Shown: positions 1 to 8,935 of the stretch, one piece after another
Numbering within the stretch: the first letter of the stretch is position 1
Layout: every line of letters starts with the position of its first letter
Source of the DNA: Bin80 sp965215475
GTDB taxonomy: Bacteria > Bacteroidota > Rhodothermia > Rhodothermales > Bin80
Length of the DNA stretch: 64,000 bases
Assembly (NCBI GenBank): GCA_965215475.1
Contig: OZ244061.1
Span: 1,550,001 to 1,614,000, forward strand
Direction of reading: 5' to 3'
Made by a program: the position numbers and the translations under genes
Notes under the pieces: generated by a model
What the model saw: the letters and a program-made list of their open reading frames with translations, nothing else
Databases searched by the model: none
What the model was told of the DNA's origin: nothing

Positions 1-258
1 ATCTGCTCCCGCCTCGGCAAATTCCTCAATGTAGCGCTCCGGCTCTGCAATCATTAGATGCGTATCCAAGACCACGCCCGTTTTTTGTTTCAATGGCGCA
101 AGAGCATTCACTGCCAATGGGCCAAAAGTAAGATTCGGCACAAAATGGCCATCCATTACATCGATATGTAACCAGTCCGCACCTGCATCGACAGCTTCAT
201 GTGCATGTGCCCCCAACCTTGCAAAATCAGCAGATAGAATTGAGGGGGCAATCAACAT
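1..258 (-). CDS. rpe: Ribulose-phosphate 3-epimerase, N-terminal part (runs off the window)
   Basis: Reading down from ATG at 258, the protein begins MLIAPSILSADFARLG and continues with WLHIDVMDGHFVPN and LDTHLMI, the classic (beta/alpha)8 motifs of ribulose-5-phosphate 3-epimerase of the pentose phosphate pathway, including the catalytic Asp of the HIDVMDG strand and metal-binding His residues. About 86 residues are visible; the C-terminal two thirds lie beyond position 1. It starts 6 bp after the nuoH stop codon, so it is probably the next gene of the same transcript. That is unusual, because nuoI normally follows nuoH. Confidence 0.93.
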   Translation of the reverse strand, partial: MLIAPSILSADFARLGAHAHEAVDAGADWLHIDVMDGHFVPNLTFGPLAVNALAPLKQKTGVVLDTHLMIAEPERYIEEFAEAGAD

Positions 259-264
259 TCTATC

Positions 265-1290
265 TCACGAGAAAATGGCGACAATGATGGCCATTAAAAG
301 TACATTGACCAGTGCAACTGGGAGTAAAATTTTCCAACCAATCTGCATCAGCTGATTGTACTTGAAGCGGGGAAGGGTCCAACGTACCCATAAAAATAGA
401 AATCCAAAGAATGCAACCTTGATCAACAAACTCCCTACCTGCATCAGAGACAGTAAGATTGAGTCCTCAAGCCACGGGAAATTCGCAAGTAACTGCGGTT
501 CAAATGGAATCAGATACCCTCCAAAAAAGAACGTTGCAATTACAAATGAGGCGACAAACCAGTTCACATATTCAGCCAGGAAAAACATACCAAATTTCAT
601 CCCACTGTATTCCGTGTGATAGCCTCCCACCAACTCCTGTTCTGCCTCTGGTAAGTCAAACGGAGCACGATTCGTTTCTGCAAAAGCAGTGATGATAAAT
701 AGGATCGCACCAATGGGATTGCGGAAAAAATTCCATCCCAGAATTGCACCACCCATTGCCTGATCTTCCACAATCTCTACGACACTGAGCGAGCCAGCGG
801 TAATCACAACACTTGCCACAGCTAATCCCATGGAGAGTTCGTACGAGATCATTTGCGCACTGGAACGCAATCCTCCAAGTAGAGAAAACTTGCTGTTACT
901 GCTCCATCCTGCAAGTGTGACCCCATAGACAGAGATACTTGTCAAAGCCAATATGATTAGTACACCAACCGCACTGTCTACAATAACAAATCCACGAGCA
1001 TATGGAATGAGTGCCGGGACCGTCATCGCAATCACAACCATCACTAACGGGGCTAAGGAATGCACAAACCTGCTTGCTCCTTCAGGAACGGTATCTTCCT
1101 TGAAGACCAGTTTGAATACATCTGCAAAAGGCTGGAAAAATCCTCCTGGGCCTACCCGGTTGGGACCTGGTCGATTTTGGATGAAGGCAGATACTTTCCG
1201 CTCTGCATATACAAGGCACGATGCAGATATCAGCATAAAGTTGATGATCCCAAATGCTACTAAGGCCAATAATCCCGGCGATAAATCCAT
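265..1290 (-). CDS. nuoH: NADH-quinone oxidoreductase subunit H
   Basis: A 341-residue, very hydrophobic inner-membrane subunit of complex I. It links the peripheral arm to the proton-pumping arm and forms part of the quinone chamber. Visible family motifs are AERKVSAFIQNRPGPNRVG near residues 29-47 and the quinone-site loop AETNRAPFDLPEAEQELV near residue 205. The length is typical, with about eight predicted membrane segments. It lies 6 bp downstream of nuoG and 6 bp upstream of rpe, on the same strand. The call is secure from the motifs and the operon position. Confidence 0.97.
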   Translation of the reverse strand: MDLSPGLLALVAFGIINFMLISASCLVYAERKVSAFIQNRPGPNRVGPGGFFQPFADVFKLVFKEDTVPEGASRFVHSLAPLVMVVIAMTVPALIPYARGFVIVDSAVGVLIILALTSISVYGVTLAGWSSNSKFSLLGGLRSSAQMISYELSMGLAVASVVITAGSLSVVEIVEDQAMGGAILGWNFFRNPIGAILFIITAFAETNRAPFDLPEAEQELVGGYHTEYSGMKFGMFFLAEYVNWFVASFVIATFFFGGYLIPFEPQLLANFPWLEDSILLSLMQVGSLLIKVAFFGFLFLWVRWTLPRFKYNQLMQIGWKILLPVALVNVLLMAIIVAIFS

Positions 1291-1296
1291 TCGGTC

Positions 1297-3024
1297 TTAA
1301 CTGACTACCTCTGTCTCTATGAGAGGAAGGTTGACACCGCTCAGCCCCATGGCCTGATGGGTGGCTCCCGCAAACCCGGGAAAGGTTTGACTAATGTGCT
1401 CCATAATTTTTTTGGGCCCTTGTGGTTGAATTTCTGTACCCATCATCCTTGATAGAATGGGGATGATTTCCCAACTTGGCTTACAATCAACATAATGAGA
1501 TTCGTTGTGCCATCGATCAAAAGGAGTTCCATGCTGATCGGCGCGGCTAAGTCCCCTATGCATCATGAGCGTTCGATTCGTTCCCTTGATGGCTTTGGCA
1601 GGTATGACTCTCTGTGCACGCCCAGATTCATTCACAAAGGTTCCTATCGTTTCGGCCACCATTGCAGCTGGAAGTGCCACATTTGCAGCCGGAAGCGTTT
1701 GGTTCGTTGTATGATAATAATGAAGAATCACCTCAATATCGGCTAACGATTCAAGGTTGCATATCCCTGAAGCAACCGGATCATCTTCCAGAACATACAG
1801 AACTGAGACGTCTCCTGATTCAATTCGGGCACGCCAGAGTGGAACATCAATGGGAACAAGACCCAGTCGCTCACACCCCATAGTGTTCGGAGTCCGGTCA
1901 TCTGTGCGGAGCCAATCATCCCCATGCCCAGGCTCAATATGAGGAATATAGCCGGCAACTCTTCCTCCAACTACATCGGCAAGCTGCATAAGCATCCAGT
2001 TATCCTCTACCGTAGCATAGGCTGAAGCAATAAACACCGCACCATCTCCCGCATTGCGTAAGATTTCTGCAGCTTTATGTAAAGCTGTATCCCATGAAGA
2101 TACACTAGGGGTGCCAATCAACGAAGGCCCCTCAGGTCGATCGTCGTTAAATCGCGAATATGCTAAACGATCCTCGTCTGGAAGCCAGAATTCGTTCACC
2201 TCTGGATTGGTCCGTGGTGTAATCCGAAGTATCAAATTGTCCCGAACCCAGAGATGACAATTTGCCCCTTTTGCATTCGTGGTCGTGATGGATGGAGTAC
2301 TGACCATCTCCCAGATCCTCGCTTGAAATCGAAAATCTACAGACGTCAGGGCACCAACCGGACACAAGTCAATCACATTCATGGAATAGGGCTCATCAAA
2401 CGAAACCCCCGGCGGAGTAATCGGATAATTTTTTACTCCACGCTCAATAATCGTGAGTTGCCCACTTTTGGAAATTTCATCGGTAAATCGTACACAACGT
2501 GTACAGTTGATGCAACGCTCGGCATCTAACACTACCCGCGGGCCAAGCTTGACTTTCTTTGGCTTATGTACCTTTCGGAACTCGAATCTTGATCCTTCCG
2601 GCCCATACTTATAGGCCTGGATCTGCAAAGGACAATGCCCCGCCTGATCACAGATCGGACAATCAAGCGGATGATTGATGAGCAGGAACTCTAAGGTGTC
2701 ACGCTGCGCATCTGCGACTTTTTCACTGGAACGTGCAGTATGAATGACCTGCCCGTCTGACAGGATATGACTGCAACTAGTCTGCAATTTGGGGAAATAC
2801 TGGATGACGGGCTCCCCCTGTTCATCTACTTGGATCTCACCTGTTTGACGATCCCGCATCGGCGCCCCAATATCTACTAAACATTGCCGGCAGTTTGCTG
2901 GCACCGACATAGAAGCATGGTAGCAAAAATGGGGGATTTCGATACCATGATCCAGACAAAACTGGAGCAGGCTCGGCCGACCTTCAAATTCGTATTGCTT
3001 ACCGTCAATGATGACCTGCGACAT
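1297..3024 (-). CDS. nuoG: NADH-quinone oxidoreductase subunit G (short form)
   Basis: The iron-sulfur subunit of the complex I N-module. ATG at 3024 (MSQVIIDGKQYEFEG) is preferred over a TTG three codons upstream. The N-terminal 2Fe-2S domain carries CYHASMSVPANCRQC. It is followed by the His-Cys3 cluster region (HPLDCPICDQAGHC), a CINCTRC motif and a distal CPVG for further 4Fe-4S clusters. After about residue 230 comes a molybdopterin-oxidoreductase-like domain. At 575 residues it is well short of the roughly 900 of Escherichia coli NuoG, which suggests a reduced C-terminal domain. It starts 5 bp after the DUF4920 lipoprotein stop, so the two are presumably co-translated. Confidence 0.95.
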   Translation of the reverse strand: MSQVIIDGKQYEFEGRPSLLQFCLDHGIEIPHFCYHASMSVPANCRQCLVDIGAPMRDRQTGEIQVDEQGEPVIQYFPKLQTSCSHILSDGQVIHTARSSEKVADAQRDTLEFLLINHPLDCPICDQAGHCPLQIQAYKYGPEGSRFEFRKVHKPKKVKLGPRVVLDAERCINCTRCVRFTDEISKSGQLTIIERGVKNYPITPPGVSFDEPYSMNVIDLCPVGALTSVDFRFQARIWEMVSTPSITTTNAKGANCHLWVRDNLILRITPRTNPEVNEFWLPDEDRLAYSRFNDDRPEGPSLIGTPSVSSWDTALHKAAEILRNAGDGAVFIASAYATVEDNWMLMQLADVVGGRVAGYIPHIEPGHGDDWLRTDDRTPNTMGCERLGLVPIDVPLWRARIESGDVSVLYVLEDDPVASGICNLESLADIEVILHYYHTTNQTLPAANVALPAAMVAETIGTFVNESGRAQRVIPAKAIKGTNRTLMMHRGLSRADQHGTPFDRWHNESHYVDCKPSWEIIPILSRMMGTEIQPQGPKKIMEHISQTFPGFAGATHQAMGLSGVNLPLIETEVVS

Positions 3025-3029
3025 GGAAA

Positions 3030-3482
3030 TCAACTGGATTCTTCTGGGAATACACGAACACCGACTGCACTCATCGAAAGCAATACTGGACTTGTCGACG
3101 GTGCATCTTCCTGATAATGCGCTTCCGCTTCCTGTTCCGGAAGTGAAATGATACCCAGAACCACCGCATGGCGCCCACTGACATCTTTGGGCACAGTAAA
3201 ATCATACGTTCCATCCTCTCCGATTTCAGAATGAACTCGAAGGCCATCTTCTGTATCTCTACTTCGAAGCATCAACCAGCAACCATCCATCTGGCAGACT
3301 TCGTGTATGGTTCCTGCAACCGCAACCTCCTTTTCGATGTAGTGTTGTGGTTCCGACACAACCGCTTCCACAGGGATAGCATCCGCAGCATCTGGTGCTT
3401 TTCCATACACATCATCACTGATCGGCTCTGTACGATTACAGGCAACAAAAAAGACAAAGATTAAAATCAGGTAGTATTTCAT
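3030..3482 (-). CDS. DUF4920-type lipoprotein inside the nuo operon
   Basis: ATG at 3482 is chosen over an in-frame upstream Met at 3512. It is preceded by a GAGGG-type ribosome site and opens a lipoprotein signal peptide (MKYYLILIFVFFVAC, Cys at residue 15). The body carries VEAVVSEPQHYIEKEVAVAG and CQMDGCWLML, the conserved core I associate with the DUF4920 family, whose two Cys flank an Asp-Gly pair and could bind a metal. The molecular role is unknown. It sits between nuoF (stop 22 bp upstream) and nuoG (start 5 bp downstream), so it belongs to the same transcript. The mature protein is predicted to be lipid-anchored in the periplasm or outer membrane, not in the cytosolic N-module. Confidence 0.8.
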   Translation of the reverse strand: MKYYLILIFVFFVACNRTEPISDDVYGKAPDAADAIPVEAVVSEPQHYIEKEVAVAGTIHEVCQMDGCWLMLRSRDTEDGLRVHSEIGEDGTYDFTVPKDVSGRHAVVLGIISLPEQEAEAHYQEDAPSTSPVLLSMSAVGVRVFPEESS

Positions 3483-3504
3483 GGATCCCTCATTGTATTG
3501 ATTT

Positions 3505-4794
3505 TCATGCATTCACGGCCCAGACAGCCGGACGACACCTTCGTTCGAAATCTTCTCTGAAACGCTGGATCGTATTGCGAACCGGCCAAGCGGCGGCATC
3601 CGCCAATGCACAAACAGTACGCCCCTCCATTTGGTCACAAAGATCAAGTAAAAGATCAAGATCTCGGAGATTCCCTTCACCATCATCAATGCGGGTAATC
3701 AAATTCTCCATCCACCCGGTGCCTTCCCTACATGGAGTACACTGACCGCAACTTTCATGATGATAAAAATGCGCAATCCTACGCAGAAACGCAACCATAT
3801 CTGCATCTTCATCCAGAAATAGCATGCCGGCGGTTCCTAACATGGAGCCAGCTTCCCGAAGGCTCTCCACATCCATCGTAACTCCCTCAATCATATCTGC
3901 TCGAAGTACCGGTACCGACGCCCCGCCCGGAACAAGTGCTTTCAATTTTTTATTTCCACGCATTCCCCCTGCAATCTCTAACAGGTCGGTAATCAGCATC
4001 CCTGTTGGATATTCATATACGCCGGGCCGATTTACATGACCCGAAATCCCATATAGAAGAGGTCCAGGGTTTTTCTCTGCGCCAATGGCTGCAAACCAAT
4101 CTGCCCCTTTTCCTAGTATGAGTGGAGCACAGGCCAATGTCTCCACATTGTTGATCGTTGTGGGGCATCCCCAAATACCTGATTGTGCTGGGAATGGTGG
4201 CTTTATTCTGGGATAGGCCCGTTTTCCCTCAAGGGACTCCATCAAACTGGTTTCCTCTCCACATATATAGGCCCCTGCTCCTTTATGCAGGATGATATCC
4301 ATGCTGTGATTCGATCCCAACACATTATCGCCTGCCAATTTTGCATCATACACTTTTTTGAGCTCTTCCTCCATATGTGAGATCCAACTCGCATACTCGC
4401 CTCGAACATACAAGTAGCATGCTTTCAGAGACATGGCATATCCGGCAATCAGGATCCCCTCAAACAGCAGGTGAGGATTATACTCCATGAGCTGTCGATC
4501 CTTGAACGTGCCGGGTTCACTTTCATCTGCATTGCAGCACAGGTAACGCGGCACTCCCTCCTTGACCGGGGGCATGAAACTCCATTTGAGCCCTGTGGGA
4601 AACCCAGCTCCTCCCCGACCACGTAACCCACTCCGCTTCATCTCATCCGTCACCTCATGAGGCGCCATATTTTTGACGACTTTGCTTAGGGTATCATATC
4701 CACCATTGGCACGATAGACATCAAGGTGATGTAAATTTTGGACCGGAGGCAAAAGCACCCGCTCATAGGATTTCCAATCTCCTGCCTTTGTCAT
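3505..4794 (-). CDS. nuoF: NADH-quinone oxidoreductase subunit F
   Basis: A 429-residue NADH-binding, FMN- and 4Fe-4S-containing subunit of complex I that accepts the hydride from NADH. Visible are the FMN/NADH Gly-rich segment GRGGAGFPTGLKW near residue 60, CNADESEPGTFKDR, GAGAYICGEETSLMESLEG near residue 170, and the cluster-binding ESCGQCTPCREG near residue 345 with a more distal Cys. It lies 63 bp downstream of nuoE and 22 bp upstream of the DUF4920 lipoprotein start. Full length and intact. Confidence 0.97.
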   Translation of the reverse strand: MTKAGDWKSYERVLLPPVQNLHHLDVYRANGGYDTLSKVVKNMAPHEVTDEMKRSGLRGRGGAGFPTGLKWSFMPPVKEGVPRYLCCNADESEPGTFKDRQLMEYNPHLLFEGILIAGYAMSLKACYLYVRGEYASWISHMEEELKKVYDAKLAGDNVLGSNHSMDIILHKGAGAYICGEETSLMESLEGKRAYPRIKPPFPAQSGIWGCPTTINNVETLACAPLILGKGADWFAAIGAEKNPGPLLYGISGHVNRPGVYEYPTGMLITDLLEIAGGMRGNKKLKALVPGGASVPVLRADMIEGVTMDVESLREAGSMLGTAGMLFLDEDADMVAFLRRIAHFYHHESCGQCTPCREGTGWMENLITRIDDGEGNLRDLDLLLDLCDQMEGRTVCALADAAAWPVRNTIQRFREDFERRCRPAVWAVNA

Positions 4795-4857
4795 AATCGG
4801 TCTTTCATTCTATCTATCCCAGAATAAGTCCTTTGGATTCATGACCGTTTCCGGAGA

Positions 4858-5532
4858 TCACTGAGTTTGCTTGGATTGTGGAGGGGTCACATAACTTTCT
4901 ACTGATTCTACATCCGTTCGTCTGTTCCCCCCCATTTCATCCTCATCCTGTGGCAATGTAATCGATACAAACGGCAACGTTTGATTCTCTTTGAGGGCCT
5001 CCAGCAATTTGTCAACTTTTTCAGGTGTAAGGTTATGAGCATAGGGACCGTTATTGACCTGCATCATTGGAGCAGAACCACATGCACCCAGACACTCTGC
5101 TTCCTGCAGGGTATAGCGACCGCAGGCTGACGTATGCCCCCGCTTTACCTCCAGCTTCTCTTCCAGATAATTTAGAAGATCATAACCACCACAAAACTGA
5201 CAAGAAAAACATGTGCATACATCAAATACGAACGCCCCTTTCTTTTCTTTGAAATACTGTGTATAAAAGGTTGCCACCCCATACACCTGAGCATAAGGAA
5301 GAGAGAGCTCCTCTGCGACCAAATGTATAACTTCAGGGGGCAGAAATCCGAATTTCTCCTGTGCAAGCCAAAGGGTCCACATTACGGCTCCATCCGAGGT
5401 TGGATATTGACGGATCCAACCTGCAATTCGATTCTTTTCGTCTTCCGTGAAGGCGAGCTCTTCCTTGGAAAAATGGGGCTCTGGATGGGGATCCGGAAGT
5501 GCAATCACCGGATTACGGATAAAATCTGCCAT
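4858..5532 (-). CDS. nuoE: NADH-quinone oxidoreductase subunit E
   Basis: A 224-residue thioredoxin-fold subunit of the complex I N-module, carrying one 2Fe-2S cluster. The ligand pattern is visible as CTCFSC near residue 106 and ECLGAC near residue 145. The core VYGVATFYTQY precedes the first Cys pair, as is usual for NuoE. About 45 residues after the conserved core are acidic/polar and poorly conserved in character (DEDEMGGNRRTD), making the protein longer than the usual 160-180. It starts 1 bp after the nuoD stop. Confidence 0.95.
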   Translation of the reverse strand: MADFIRNPVIALPDPHPEPHFSKEELAFTEDEKNRIAGWIRQYPTSDGAVMWTLWLAQEKFGFLPPEVIHLVAEELSLPYAQVYGVATFYTQYFKEKKGAFVFDVCTCFSCQFCGGYDLLNYLEEKLEVKRGHTSACGRYTLQEAECLGACGSAPMMQVNNGPYAHNLTPEKVDKLLEALKENQTLPFVSITLPQDEDEMGGNRRTDVESVESYVTPPQSKQTQ

Positions 5533-5533
5533 G

Positions 5534-6850
5534 CTACTTATCCGCCTCCCCCATCACGGGATCAATTGAGCCAATCAGTACCACTATATCGGCAACCGGA
5601 TGCCCTTCCATCATTGATTCCAATCCCTGTAGATTGGTAAAAGAAGGGGCATTCAAACGTGCACGCCAGGGACAGCCGGTACCATCACTTTCTAGATAAA
5701 ACCCTAATTCTCCCTTGGGTGATTCAATTGCATGATAAGCCATAGCTCCTTTAGGTGGTGCGACTCCGGTTTCCGTATACATGAAGTCATGTATCATTCC
5801 TTCCATGGAATAGTATACTTCATCTTTGGATGGGTAAGCTTTTTTTGCATCATCTGTTCGGATTGGACCTTCCGGCAATCGATCCAGACATTGGTTGATG
5901 ATCTTGATACTCTCAAGCATTTCTTCTACCCGAATATGATAGCGTGCCAAACAATCTCCCTCTTCCCGGATCGGAATCGTAAAATCGACCTCATCATATT
6001 TCAGATAGGGCTCAAAAATTCGGATATCATGGGGTACCCCGCTACCACGCAGGTTGGGACCAGTAAGCCCTAATTCAATTGCTTCCTCTTTGCTGATCAC
6101 ACCAACATCCTTATTCCGATCAATCCAGATGCGGTTACGATTCAGAAGTTTCTGCCAGCCTTTGATCACTTCCTCGTAACTGGTTGCAAAATCCTTGATC
6201 ATTGTAATGGCCTTTGGACTTAGGTCCGTTGCCAATCCGCCGATACGGCTATGGGATACTGTAAAGCGAGCACCAGATACTTCATCAAAGATATTGTAGA
6301 GATCTTCTCTTCCCTGGAAAGTCCAAAGAAAAACACTGACCGCTCCTGCGTCCATCAACCCAACTCCCAACCACAAGAGATGCGAAGAAATACGGGCCAA
6401 TTCACACATAATCATCCGGATCCACTGTGCACGATCAGGGACTTCAATATTGGCAAGCTTTTCTACTGCCATGCACCAAGCCACGTTATTTGCGTAGGGC
6501 GAGAGGTAGTCCATGCGATCTGTATAAGGCATGAATTCCTGGTAGGTCTTGCTCTCTGCTAGTTTTTCAATCCCTCGATGTAAATATCCAATGTCTAGGA
6601 CACACTTCTCGATCCGCTCACCATCCAGTTTCACGACGCATCGGAGTACACCATGCGTAGCCGGATGCTGTGGCCCGATATTGAGAGTCATCTCATGTTC
6701 GAGTGCATCTTCTATGTGTGAGACTTCGATCCCTCGCTTTGTACTCAACCATGCATCCTTACTCTCCAGTCTTTTGAGTAAGGTCTCATTGTGCCTAGGC
6801 CAGAACGAGAATATTGCTTCCCGGTCGTGAAAGGGGGTGGTTACTGACAT
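5534..6850 (-). CDS. nuoD: NADH-quinone oxidoreductase subunit D
   Basis: The 49-kDa-type subunit lining the quinone cavity of complex I. The conserved opening NIGPQHPATHGVLR starts near residue 57, followed by LDIGYLHRGIEKLAE. The C-terminal ADIVVLIGSIDPVMGEADK ends the protein as in orthologues. A 438-residue length and a 50-residue extension ahead of the core distinguish it from the shortest family members. The start codon abuts the nuoC stop (6851) with no gap, implying translational coupling. Confidence 0.97.
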   Translation of the reverse strand: MSVTTPFHDREAIFSFWPRHNETLLKRLESKDAWLSTKRGIEVSHIEDALEHEMTLNIGPQHPATHGVLRCVVKLDGERIEKCVLDIGYLHRGIEKLAESKTYQEFMPYTDRMDYLSPYANNVAWCMAVEKLANIEVPDRAQWIRMIMCELARISSHLLWLGVGLMDAGAVSVFLWTFQGREDLYNIFDEVSGARFTVSHSRIGGLATDLSPKAITMIKDFATSYEEVIKGWQKLLNRNRIWIDRNKDVGVISKEEAIELGLTGPNLRGSGVPHDIRIFEPYLKYDEVDFTIPIREEGDCLARYHIRVEEMLESIKIINQCLDRLPEGPIRTDDAKKAYPSKDEVYYSMEGMIHDFMYTETGVAPPKGAMAYHAIESPKGELGFYLESDGTGCPWRARLNAPSFTNLQGLESMMEGHPVADIVVLIGSIDPVMGEADK

Positions 6851-7507
6851 CTATTGTTCGTCCCTCCGGGGCTCTTGATAACTCTTGGCTGGGCTACCAC
6901 TACGGGCAGCTGCAAACGGATCCATGGTCAACTCTCCCTCAGGTGTCCGCGGAGGAAGTGGCAGAGACCCCGGAATCCCTAGAAGTGGAAATTCCTTACG
7001 CTGAGGATGATACTCAAAATCTTCCGGCATATACATTCGCCGAAGATCTGGGTGTCCTTCAAATTGAATCCCCAACATATCGTAGCACTCACGCTCATTC
7101 CAATCTGCGGCCTTGAAGAGACTCGTCAGTGACGGAACAACCGCATCTTCTTCATCAACCAGTACCTTGAGTCGAATGCGTTTATTTGTCTCGAGGTTCA
7201 CCATACAGTAGTACACCTCATAACGGGGCGCATCCTCACGAAAACGATCCACTCCAGCAAGATCTACCAAATAGGTAAACCCGAGCGTTTCCTTCAACGC
7301 GGTACAAACCTGTAACAGGGATTCTCGCTTTACAAAAACAGTGTACTCACCCGCATATACCAATATCTCCGTAATTGACTCGGGGAATTGCTCCTTGAGC
7401 GTCTCAATCGTATCTAAGACATTGGTGGACGCTTTTTCATGTACATTTTTTTCGTCTGCACGCACCTCGTCAACAGGAGTAAAATGAAACTTAAGTGTCT
7501 CAGACAT
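6851..7507 (-). CDS. nuoC: NADH-quinone oxidoreductase subunit C
   Basis: The 30-kDa-type subunit of the complex I Q-module. ATG at 7507 (MSETLKFHF) is chosen over a Met 13 codons upstream, because it overlaps the nuoB stop by 8 bp in the usual coupled arrangement. The family motif ERECYDMLGIQFEGHPDLRR is near residue 135, followed by the C-terminal RKEFPLLG. Separate from nuoD here, as in many bacteria, and not fused as in enterics. Confidence 0.95.
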   Translation of the reverse strand: MSETLKFHFTPVDEVRADEKNVHEKASTNVLDTIETLKEQFPESITEILVYAGEYTVFVKRESLLQVCTALKETLGFTYLVDLAGVDRFREDAPRYEVYYCMVNLETNKRIRLKVLVDEEDAVVPSLTSLFKAADWNERECYDMLGIQFEGHPDLRRMYMPEDFEYHPQRKEFPLLGIPGSLPLPPRTPEGELTMDPFAAARSGSPAKSYQEPRRDEQ

Positions 7508-8072
7508 CAGCAAGGCTTGATGCATCCAAAGCAACCTTGCGACCATCTTCAGTCAAAATTCCCTGCTTGACTGATTGTGTCTCTGGCTCTTTGGTGCCAC
7601 TCGTATAATCTTGGGTTACCGAGTATTCGTTACGAATTTTCTCCTGAACATCCATCAATGCATGAATGACCGCTTCAGGCCTAGGAGGGCAGCCAGGGGT
7701 ATATACATCAACGGGCATAAAGTTGTCGATTCCTTGGACAACACCATAACAACGATGCATGCCTCCGCTAGATGCACAAGCTCCCATGGCAATACACCAT
7801 TTGGGGTCGGCCATCTGATCCCAAACACGCCGTATCGCATGGGCCATCTTATAACTGCACCATCCCGCAACGATCATCAGATCCGCCTGACGAGGAGAAA
7901 ACCGCATTGCCTCGCTACCAAACCTCCCAACATCATATTTGGGTCCTCCAAACGCCATCATTTCAATGGCACAACATGCGAGGCCCATTGGCATCGGCAT
8001 GAGAGAGTTCGACCGTGCCCAGTTAACCACAGCATCGACAGTAGTCGTTAAGTATCCAGTCGTTGAATTCAT
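7500..8072 (-). CDS. nuoB: NADH-quinone oxidoreductase subunit B
   Basis: A 190-residue subunit carrying cluster N2, the last electron donor to quinone. The tandem-Cys motif LACCAIEMMAFGGPKYD, the internal GACASSGGMH and YTPGCPPRPEAVIHALM provide the four cluster ligands. It is 49 bp downstream of nuoA and overlaps nuoC by 8 bp. The C-terminal 40 residues are a variable polar tail. Confidence 0.97.
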   Translation of the reverse strand: MNSTTGYLTTTVDAVVNWARSNSLMPMPMGLACCAIEMMAFGGPKYDVGRFGSEAMRFSPRQADLMIVAGWCSYKMAHAIRRVWDQMADPKWCIAMGACASSGGMHRCYGVVQGIDNFMPVDVYTPGCPPRPEAVIHALMDVQEKIRNEYSVTQDYTSGTKEPETQSVKQGILTEDGRKVALDASSLADV

Positions 8073-8121
8073 TGAACAAAAGCTCTATCTGATTTAATGA
8101 AAATTTGATTGCTCTGTTTCG

Positions 8122-8493
8122 CTATTCAAACTCGAGTCCACCCTTTTTGATGTCATACAATAATCCCACAGCAAGAATGATAATAAATATCGTCACGGCG
8201 GCAAGTACTCCCATTCCAATCCCTGCTTCCAGAAAATGCTGGTGACTAACCGCCCATGGATACAGAAAAACCACCTCAACATCAAACACAATAAAAATCA
8301 TTGCTACTAAATAGAACTTTACCGAAAACCTCTGATGCGCTGTTCCGATGGGATCCATCCCACTCTCATAGGCACCGACTTTGACCCGGTTGGGTCTCCG
8401 TGGGCCAAGGAGCCTCTGAGCAAGAAGCAATGTCAGACCAAGGCCCGTGGCCAACCCCAACATTATCAGCAGTGCAGTGAATTCAGCACTCAT
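8122..8493 (-). CDS. nuoA: NADH-quinone oxidoreductase subunit A
   Basis: A 123-residue membrane subunit with three predicted helices. The conserved loop YESGMDPIGTAHQRFSVKFY near residues 43-62 and the acidic helix FDVEVVFLYPWAV are diagnostic. It is the first gene of the nuo cluster on this strand, so the promoter should lie in the 440 bp upstream (8494-8935); I could not identify it convincingly. Confidence 0.95.
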   Translation of the reverse strand: MSAEFTALLIMLGLATGLGLTLLLAQRLLGPRRPNRVKVGAYESGMDPIGTAHQRFSVKFYLVAMIFIVFDVEVVFLYPWAVSHQHFLEAGIGMGVLAAVTIFIIILAVGLLYDIKKGGLEFE

Positions 8494-8935
8494 ATCAAAT
8501 CGTCAACTCTATTGCCTAACAAGAGAGTGTATCTAATGCATGAAGATACGTATTGATGCATTCACATTCCCTACGTCTGCGTTCAGAACCCCGTCCACAT
8601 ACTAGGCTCATTCCGCAGAAATATCATCGAATTGCACTCTCAAAAGCCCTACGACACCAGGACATCATTACCAGGACATCATTACAAATATTGAAAATCT
8701 TGATCGGATCCTTTCGTTCGGGACAAAGCTACTGATTTGAGTAGAGATTTCCGCAAAATCAATCATGATGATGTGCTCCTGTCAGCCCTCCTTCTGCATT
8801 TGATCCTGTGACCACTGAGCACTTGAAAATGGATCTCCGTATTTTTGGGGCACACCACTGCCTCTACAATTCGTAATCTCAAATTTGATTGTCCATGAGG
8901 GATATCAAACATGCATCTGAGCTTCCCCTCAGCAA
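8494..8935. other. Intergenic region upstream of nuoA
   Basis: No convincing gene. It should contain the nuo promoter and the 3' untranslated region of the short-chain dehydrogenase gene. The only structure I see is a perfect tandem duplication of the 14-mer CCAGGACATCATTA at 8657-8684. Confidence 0.5.

Noticed and set aside
8553..8735. Plus-strand open frame of about 60 codons between nuoA and the SDR gene
   Set aside because: No ribosome site, odd composition and no recognisable motif; it includes the 14-bp tandem repeat. Treated as non-coding.
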